This document shows, in pieces, positions 6,766 through 10,401 of a DNA stretch of 10,401 nt. The stretch lies in NCBI GenBank assembly GCA_947373615.1, contig CANBYN010000042.1:1-10401 (forward strand). The letters are read 5' to 3'. The notes below the pieces were generated by a model. It made no database searches. It was not told the DNA's origin and was given only the letters and a program-made list of their open reading frames with translations. Within the stretch, counting starts at the first letter, position 1; each line of letters starts with the position of its first letter. The position numbers and the translations under genes were made by a program. This DNA is from Burkholderiaceae bacterium (GTDB lineage: Bacteria; Pseudomonadota; Gammaproteobacteria; Burkholderiales; Burkholderiaceae).

Positions 6766-8149
6766 TGCTAACCTCCCCATTTACATCGACCTTCCAAGAT
6801 TGAATTGCATTGTTGTGATAGATCGAACGTGTGCCACGCACATCGCGCAACATTTTGATGGAAGGCTGCACATAACCAGTTTCATCAATGGCACGAGATT
6901 GAAGAATAGATGGGGATCCATCCCACACCCAATCAATATTGAAACGGGTAATTGATTTAGTCAGAATTGGAGTCTCCAAGCGAGCTGTTCGCCAGTTGTT
7001 ACCGCCATCAAAGGAGATATCTACGCGCTTAATCTTGCCACGACCAGACCATGCCATACCGCTAACGTTGTAAAAGCCTTTATCAAGTAATTGCTGACCA
7101 CCAGATGGAGTGGTAATAACGGACTTACATTCCTGAATTGAAGTGTATTGACGAGCTAAGCCATCAGGCATCAAATCGTTGTAATGCACTGCTTCATCTT
7201 TTGTGGCATATGGCATGTCGCCTACTTCTAAGCGACGCAGCCATTTAACCCAGCTCACACCTTGAACGCCTGGTACTACCAAGCGCAATGGGAATCCATT
7301 TTCTGGCCGCAACATTTCACCATTCATGCCCCAAGCAACAATGGCATCGTTGATGACATCATCTAAATTAACGGTACGAGTCATACCTGAGCCGTCTCCG
7401 CCTTCGGCAAGCATAAACTTGCCCTTCTTAAAATCTGCGCCACACTCATCCAGCAATACCTTAAGTGGAACCCCAGTAAATTCACAACAAGACAACATCC
7501 CATGGGTGTACTGAACCGTAGGAACGGCGACATTACCCCACTCCAAACCAGTATTAGCGCCACATTCGATAAAGTGAATTCGAGATACGGAGGGTAAACG
7601 CATTAAATCGTTCATTGTGAATACCCTGTTGTGCTTTACTAAACCATTGACCATCAAACGATGCATTTCAGGATCAATGTTGTACCAACCTTGATGTTGC
7701 CTTTCAAAATGCAAACCGTTAGGAGTGATAATTCCAAATAGGCCTTGCAAGGGTGTGAATGCAACCGATGCAGCAGACACCCTTGTTAATCCAGGCGACT
7801 CCCTTCGAATTAAGTTAGCTTCATAAATAGAGGGTGTGCCATAAGGCATGGTGGCGACATTCTTACCCAACGTGGTTTGCCACACCTGCTTCTCTAAAAT
7901 TGCAGGATCCCCTAGGGTGGAGGCATGAGCACCCATTGCAGAACTCAGGCCTACTGCACCCCCTACGGTGGCCATGAAGCCTTTACGTAAAAATCCGCGA
8001 CGAGTCTCATCAAGTCCATTGGTATTGATATCTTCTATCAACTTTTGAGAGATGAAGTGCTCAGGTGCTTTTACCAAGCGTGCTCTACCCCAAGGCTTTT
8101 CTAAGTTAGAAATATCCTCTTCACTTAATTCAATTTGCTTCTTCGTCAT
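6749..8149 (-). CDS. soxC: SoxC, molybdenum-cofactor sulfur dehydrogenase subunit
   Basis: A 466-residue periplasmic member of the sulfite oxidase family. With SoxD it oxidises the sulfane sulfur on SoxY cysteine to the sulfonate level. The start at 8149 (MTKKQIEL) has AGAGGT 3 nt upstream; the longer frame to 8227 lacks this and would overlap the regulator gene. A Tat motif, TRRGFLRKG, is at 49-57, followed by a hydrophobic run and an AHA cleavage site near 76. C196 in HFIECGANTG is the expected molybdenum-ligating cysteine, and PGVQGVSWVKWL is the conserved sulfite-oxidase segment. The C-terminal third (about 330-460) is the Mo-co dimerisation domain, with a cluster of Trp and Arg. The 48-residue stretch before the twin arginines is long for a Tat n-region. 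Confidence 0.95.
   Translation of the reverse strand: MTKKQIELSEEDISNLEKPWGRARLVKAPEHFISQKLIEDINTNGLDETRRGFLRKGFMATVGGAVGLSSAMGAHASTLGDPAILEKQVWQTTLGKNVATMPYGTPSIYEANLIRRESPGLTRVSAASVAFTPLQGLFGIITPNGLHFERQHQGWYNIDPEMHRLMVNGLVKHNRVFTMNDLMRLPSVSRIHFIECGANTGLEWGNVAVPTVQYTHGMLSCCEFTGVPLKVLLDECGADFKKGKFMLAEGGDGSGMTRTVNLDDVINDAIVAWGMNGEMLRPENGFPLRLVVPGVQGVSWVKWLRRLEVGDMPYATKDEAVHYNDLMPDGLARQYTSIQECKSVITTPSGGQQLLDKGFYNVSGMAWSGRGKIKRVDISFDGGNNWRTARLETPILTKSITRFNIDWVWDGSPSILQSRAIDETGYVQPSIKMLRDVRGTRSIYHNNAIQSWKVDVNGEVSNVQVG
6771..6778 (-). promoter_or_regulatory. Strong Shine-Dalgarno inside soxC that sets the soxD start
   Basis: GGGGAGGT on the minus strand, 5 nt before the ATG at 6765 and within the last codons of soxC. 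It decides the soxD start and points to coupled translation of the two SoxCD subunits. Confidence 0.8.
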
Positions 8150-8152
8150 TTG

Positions 8153-8158
8153 ACCTCT
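8153..8158 (-). promoter_or_regulatory. Shine-Dalgarno that sets the soxC start
   Basis: AGAGGT on the minus strand with 3 nt before the ATG at 8149, in the 35-nt gap after the regulator gene. The spacing is a little short, but no other in-frame ATG has a comparable site. Confidence 0.65.
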
Positions 8159-8184
8159 ACTTTGAAAGTGAATATCAGCAACAA

Positions 8185-8520
8185 TTAATGAATCTCTTCG
8201 GCCATCTTGGCACATACTGTCTGACACATTTCCACAGTCGCGCCATCCGCAATAGAGTAATAAACCGTTACACCCTCTTTACGTCTCAATAAAATTCCAG
8301 CCTTGTGCAGCGCCAACAGATGCCTTGAAACATTTGCCTGACTAGATCCACACAGCGCTACAACTTCCGTTACGGATTTTTCCCCGCTACAAACCGCATA
8401 CATGATGCGCAAGCGGGATGGCTCTGACAGAACATTGAAATAGGCAGCCACCTTAGAAAACACCTTTTCCATCTGTTTTGGGGTTAAATTCCTCGTTGCC
8501 TTTTGAGCCTTAGATTTCAT
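8185..8520 (-). CDS. ArsR/SmtB-family winged-helix regulator of the sox operon
   Basis: A 111-residue ArsR-family repressor, first gene of the cluster. The motif order fits: FNVLSEPSRLRIMYAV (28-43), a recognition helix SSQANVSRHLLALHKAG (59-75), then the wing LLRRKEGVTVYYSI (77-90). Cysteines at 44, 57, 99 and 103 are candidates for a thiol or persulfide switch. Sulfide/persulfide sensors SoxR, SqrR and BigR use one cysteine in this early helix and one in the C-terminal helix, but C44 sits about three residues later than the BigR/SqrR position. The start at 8520 is the first Met of the conserved region. AGGA lies 11 nt before it, which is long. The earlier Met at 8559 falls within the likely operator. 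Sulfur-responsive derepression of sox is inferred from position. Confidence 0.85.
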   Translation of the reverse strand: MKSKAQKATRNLTPKQMEKVFSKVAAYFNVLSEPSRLRIMYAVCSGEKSVTEVVALCGSSQANVSRHLLALHKAGILLRRKEGVTVYYSIADGATVEMCQTVCAKMAEEIH

Positions 8521-8629
8521 GAAGCCGTTAATCCTATGAATATATGCGTATGGATGCATATTTAACGATGATCTGGGGCACTTAAAAATAGTGAGATACC
8601 CTAAGGTAATCTGACAATACAATTGCAAA
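8521..8629. promoter_or_regulatory. Divergent promoter region between sox operon and modBC
   Basis: A 109-nt AT-rich space that must hold promoters for both directions. On the minus strand TATATT (8539-8544) is a possible -10, without a good -35. On the plus strand TACAAT (8618-8623) is a possible -10 for modB; it would start transcription almost at the modB ATG, and its -35 is poor. Neither promoter is convincing by eye. Confidence 0.5.
8542..8561. promoter_or_regulatory. Inverted repeat, candidate operator of the ArsR-type regulator
   Basis: ATATGC (8542-8547) and GCATAT (8556-8561) are exact reverse complements around 8 nt, about 20-40 nt upstream of the regulator ATG, the size and placement expected for an autoregulatory ArsR-family site. 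It overlaps the possible minus-strand -10. A second, wider pair, CGTTAA (8526-8531) and TTAACG (8562-8567), flanks it but is not concentric. Confidence 0.5.
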
Positions 8630-9283
8630 ATGGATACAGATGCAATCCTTCTATCTTTAAAGCTCGCTATATGGACTTTGGCGCTTATCATCCCTTTTGG
8701 GATTTGGGCTGCCCATACCCTCATTCGACTCAATCAAAGCAGACCTTGGATTGAAGCTACCCTAGCTTTACCTCTTGTACTTCCACCTACAGTACTTGGC
8801 TACTATTTGTTGGTAGGCCTCGGAGGAAAGACTTTTCTTGGCATTCCATTGGTATTTTCATTTACTGGCATTCTGATTGCCTCTCTTATTGTGAATATCC
8901 CCTTTGCTATACAGCCGATCCAAAGAGCATTTGAGTCCATCAATCCAGAAATTCGGGAAGCAGCCCAAGTGAGCGGGCTATCTAACTGGCAAATCTTTCT
9001 CTTAATTGAATTGCCTTTGGCTTGGCGCGGCATTACCAGCGCTGCTGTACTTACCTTTGCGCATACTTTAGGCGAGTTTGGGGTTGTGCTGATGGTTGGT
9101 GGTGCCATTCCCGGAGAAACCAAAACAGTATCGATTTCGATCTACGACAAGGTACAAAGCTTTGATACCTCTGGAGCTGGCGCTCTATCACTAATCCTCT
9201 TAGGAGTTTCTCTACTAGCAATAGCACTTTCTTACGGCGTTTTTGGAAGACGCCCATCCCACCAAATCAGAGGGAGAGGTTAA
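8630..9283 (+). CDS. modB: ModB, molybdate ABC transporter permease
   Basis: A 217-residue inner-membrane permease with five or so hydrophobic segments (about 8-28, 42-64, 72-94, 134-160, 184-206). The cytoplasmic EAA loop is clear (EAAQVSGLSNW, 110-120, continuing to ELPLA). PLVLPPTVLGYY (48-59) and HTLGEFGVVLMVGG (145-158) are typical of ModB. A single permease gene next to one ATPase argues for molybdate (or tungstate) rather than the two-permease sulfate/thiosulfate CysTWA system. No Shine-Dalgarno lies near the ATG (AAGG is 23 nt away), so translation may be leaderless or weak. It is divergent from the sox regulator. The binding protein ModA, usually upstream of modB, is not here. Confidence 0.9.
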   Translation: MDTDAILLSLKLAIWTLALIIPFGIWAAHTLIRLNQSRPWIEATLALPLVLPPTVLGYYLLVGLGGKTFLGIPLVFSFTGILIASLIVNIPFAIQPIQRAFESINPEIREAAQVSGLSNWQIFLLIELPLAWRGITSAAVLTFAHTLGEFGVVLMVGGAIPGETKTVSISIYDKVQSFDTSGAGALSLILLGVSLLAIALSYGVFGRRPSHQIRGRG

Positions 9284-10392
9284 TGCTGAAAATTAACCTT
9301 TGGCAAATCCTCCCAAATCCATTGCAGATTAATCTGGAATGTGCTCCTGGAGAGTTGCATGCCCTCGTTGGACCATCGGGCAGTGGCAAAACTACCGTTT
9401 TGCGAACGATTGCCGGTTTAAGTGATGCAAAGATTGGAAAGATTGAGTGCGACAGTGAGCTATGGTTTGAGGCGGATGAATTTTCTGGTAAGACTAGGAG
9501 CCTCACCCCAGCCAAGCGCTCGTGTGGATTCTTATTTCAGCAATATGCCCTCTTTCCCCACCTTACAGCACTAGAAAATGCCTGCATTCCATTGCAAAAT
9601 TCTGGGCTAAATGCGACCGAACGCAAAGCAATCGGTCAAGAATGGTTGGCACGCATGGAAATTGGCGAACTTGCTGGCCGACTTCCTCATCAACTATCGG
9701 GCGGACAACAACAACGCGTTGCTCTTGCAAGAGCATTGGCAAGACAACCAAAAATCCTATTGTTAGATGAGCCATTTTCCGCAATTGATGCCCCAACGCG
9801 TCAGAGCCTATATAAAACATTGGCAGATATACGCAAAGATTTAAATATTCCTATATTGTTGGTGACCCATGACTTACGTGAAGCCGACTTGTTAGCTGAT
9901 CGAATCACCGTCATCGATCAAGGGGTTGGCTTGCAGACAGCCACTCCTCAAGTCTTATTTCAGAAACCTAGAAACTCACGAGTGGCTGAGCTTGTTGGAA
10001 TAAGTAATATGTTTCATGGAGTTTTTAATGAAGGAAGTCTTACCTGGGATGGCTGCAAAAAAATATTTATCGTAGCCGATAAAGGCAAGATACCCCCAAA
10101 TACGCAAGTAGCCTGGGTGATTCCGCAAAGCGGGTTGAGCGTTCACAACAATTTATATGGAACAAGCGTTCCTGCATATGTTGAAAAAATCAGTAGTCTT
10201 GGGCAAATCGCAGTTATTCAATTTCAAGTTGAGGATAGCACCCACATAATTGAATGGGAAGCTTCTGTAGCAGAGATAAGGCGCCTGAATATTGCGGTTG
10301 GTAGCCAAATGCATATTGAGCTTGATGGCAATCAAATTCACATCATGCCACTACGCTCTATTAACGATCCCCGTCGTTTCATAGGTCACTAA
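9283..10392 (+). CDS. modC: ModC, molybdate ABC transporter ATP-binding protein
   Basis: A 369-residue ATPase that powers uptake through ModB. Motifs in order: Walker A GPSGSGKTT (30-38), Q-loop at Q86 (FLFQQYALFP), signature LSGGQQQR (138-145), Walker B ILLLDEP (158-164) and H-loop H196 in VTHD. Residues of about 235-360 form a C-terminal extension consistent with a TOBE/Mop-type domain, where oxyanion feedback binding occurs in ModC; this part is divergent and less certain. The start overlaps the modB stop by one base (TAATG), with GGGAGAGG just upstream, so the two are translationally coupled. Molybdate is inferred from the single-permease partner and the presence of the molybdenum enzyme SoxC; tungstate is an alternative. 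Confidence 0.88.
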   Translation: MLKINLWQILPNPLQINLECAPGELHALVGPSGSGKTTVLRTIAGLSDAKIGKIECDSELWFEADEFSGKTRSLTPAKRSCGFLFQQYALFPHLTALENACIPLQNSGLNATERKAIGQEWLARMEIGELAGRLPHQLSGGQQQRVALARALARQPKILLLDEPFSAIDAPTRQSLYKTLADIRKDLNIPILLVTHDLREADLLADRITVIDQGVGLQTATPQVLFQKPRNSRVAELVGISNMFHGVFNEGSLTWDGCKKIFIVADKGKIPPNTQVAWVIPQSGLSVHNNLYGTSVPAYVEKISSLGQIAVIQFQVEDSTHIIEWEASVAEIRRLNIAVGSQMHIELDGNQIHIMPLRSINDPRRFIGH

Positions 10393-10398
10393 AGTGAC
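10385..10398. repeat. Short perfect inverted repeat spanning the modC stop codon
   Basis: GTCACT (10385-10390) and AGTGAC (10393-10398) flank AA, with the stop TAA inside. The two-base loop and the missing downstream sequence prevent calling it a terminator; it could equally be a protein-binding site for the next gene or chance. Confidence 0.35.
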
Positions 10399-10401
10399 AT
10401 T

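Noticed and set aside
6749..8227. soxC starting at 8227
   Set aside because: It would overlap the end of the regulator gene and lacks a ribosome site; the Met at 8149 has AGAGGT immediately upstream.
8185..8733. Longer 182-codon reading frame for the regulator
   Set aside because: The extra N-terminal part covers the promoter and overlaps the divergent modB start; it has no family similarity, and ArsR proteins are normally about 100-120 residues.
9283..10392. modBC as a sulfate/thiosulfate importer (CysA type), suggested by the sox context
   Set aside because: CysTWA systems have two permeases; here a single ModB-like permease is fused in a TAATG overlap to the ATPase, and sox oxidation occurs in the periplasm, so thiosulfate import is not needed.
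1..10401. CRISPR arrays, insertion sequences, tRNA or rRNA genes, or phage genes
   Set aside because: No direct-repeat array, transposase, terminal repeats or RNA-gene structure was seen; nearly all the window is accounted for by metabolic genes.

Overview
The window is dominated by one long minus-strand gene cluster for periplasmic oxidation of reduced sulfur (the Sox pathway). It also carries a divergent pair of plus-strand molybdate-transporter genes at the right end. Base composition is moderately AT-rich, spacing is tight, and the order soxCDYZAXB behind an ArsR-type regulator is one found in betaproteobacteria (Burkholderiales). A low-GC freshwater lineage such as Polynucleobacter is my best guess. 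It rests on protein flavour and gene order, not on any marker gene, and should be held loosely.

Layout in transcription order on the minus strand, right to left: arsR-type regulator (8520-8185), soxC (8149-6749), soxD (6765-5686), soxY (5605-5153), soxZ (5096-4788), soxA (4739-3927), soxX (3907-3269), a hairpin at 3230-3253, soxB (3214-1484), a secreted single-cysteine DsrE-like protein (1461-1024) and a secreted metallo-beta-lactamase-fold hydrolase (1012-38). Gaps are 11 to 80 nt, and soxC and soxD overlap, so this looks like one transcription unit with a possible internal control point before soxB. On the plus strand, modB (8630-9283) and modC (9283-10392) overlap by one base. The 109-nt divergent region 8521-8629 is the only obvious control region and holds an inverted repeat that could be the regulator's operator.

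How the genes work together: SoxXA oxidatively couples thiosulfate to the C-terminal cysteine of SoxY in the SoxYZ carrier. SoxB hydrolyses the terminal sulfonate to sulfate. SoxCD, a molybdenum sulfur dehydrogenase with a dihaem cytochrome, oxidises the remaining sulfane sulfur. With SoxCD present, the full route from thiosulfate to sulfate is encoded and sulfur-globule storage is not required. SoxC needs molybdenum cofactor, so a molybdate uptake system sharing its promoter region is a plausible functional pairing. The SoxV/SoxW/SoxS reductive-maintenance proteins, SoxEF and the molybdate-binding protein ModA are not in the window.

I see a well-formed Sox locus rather than a wholly new system. 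The least explained parts are the two distal secreted proteins, the cysteine pattern of the regulator, the shared promoter with modBC and several compact RNA-hairpin candidates.
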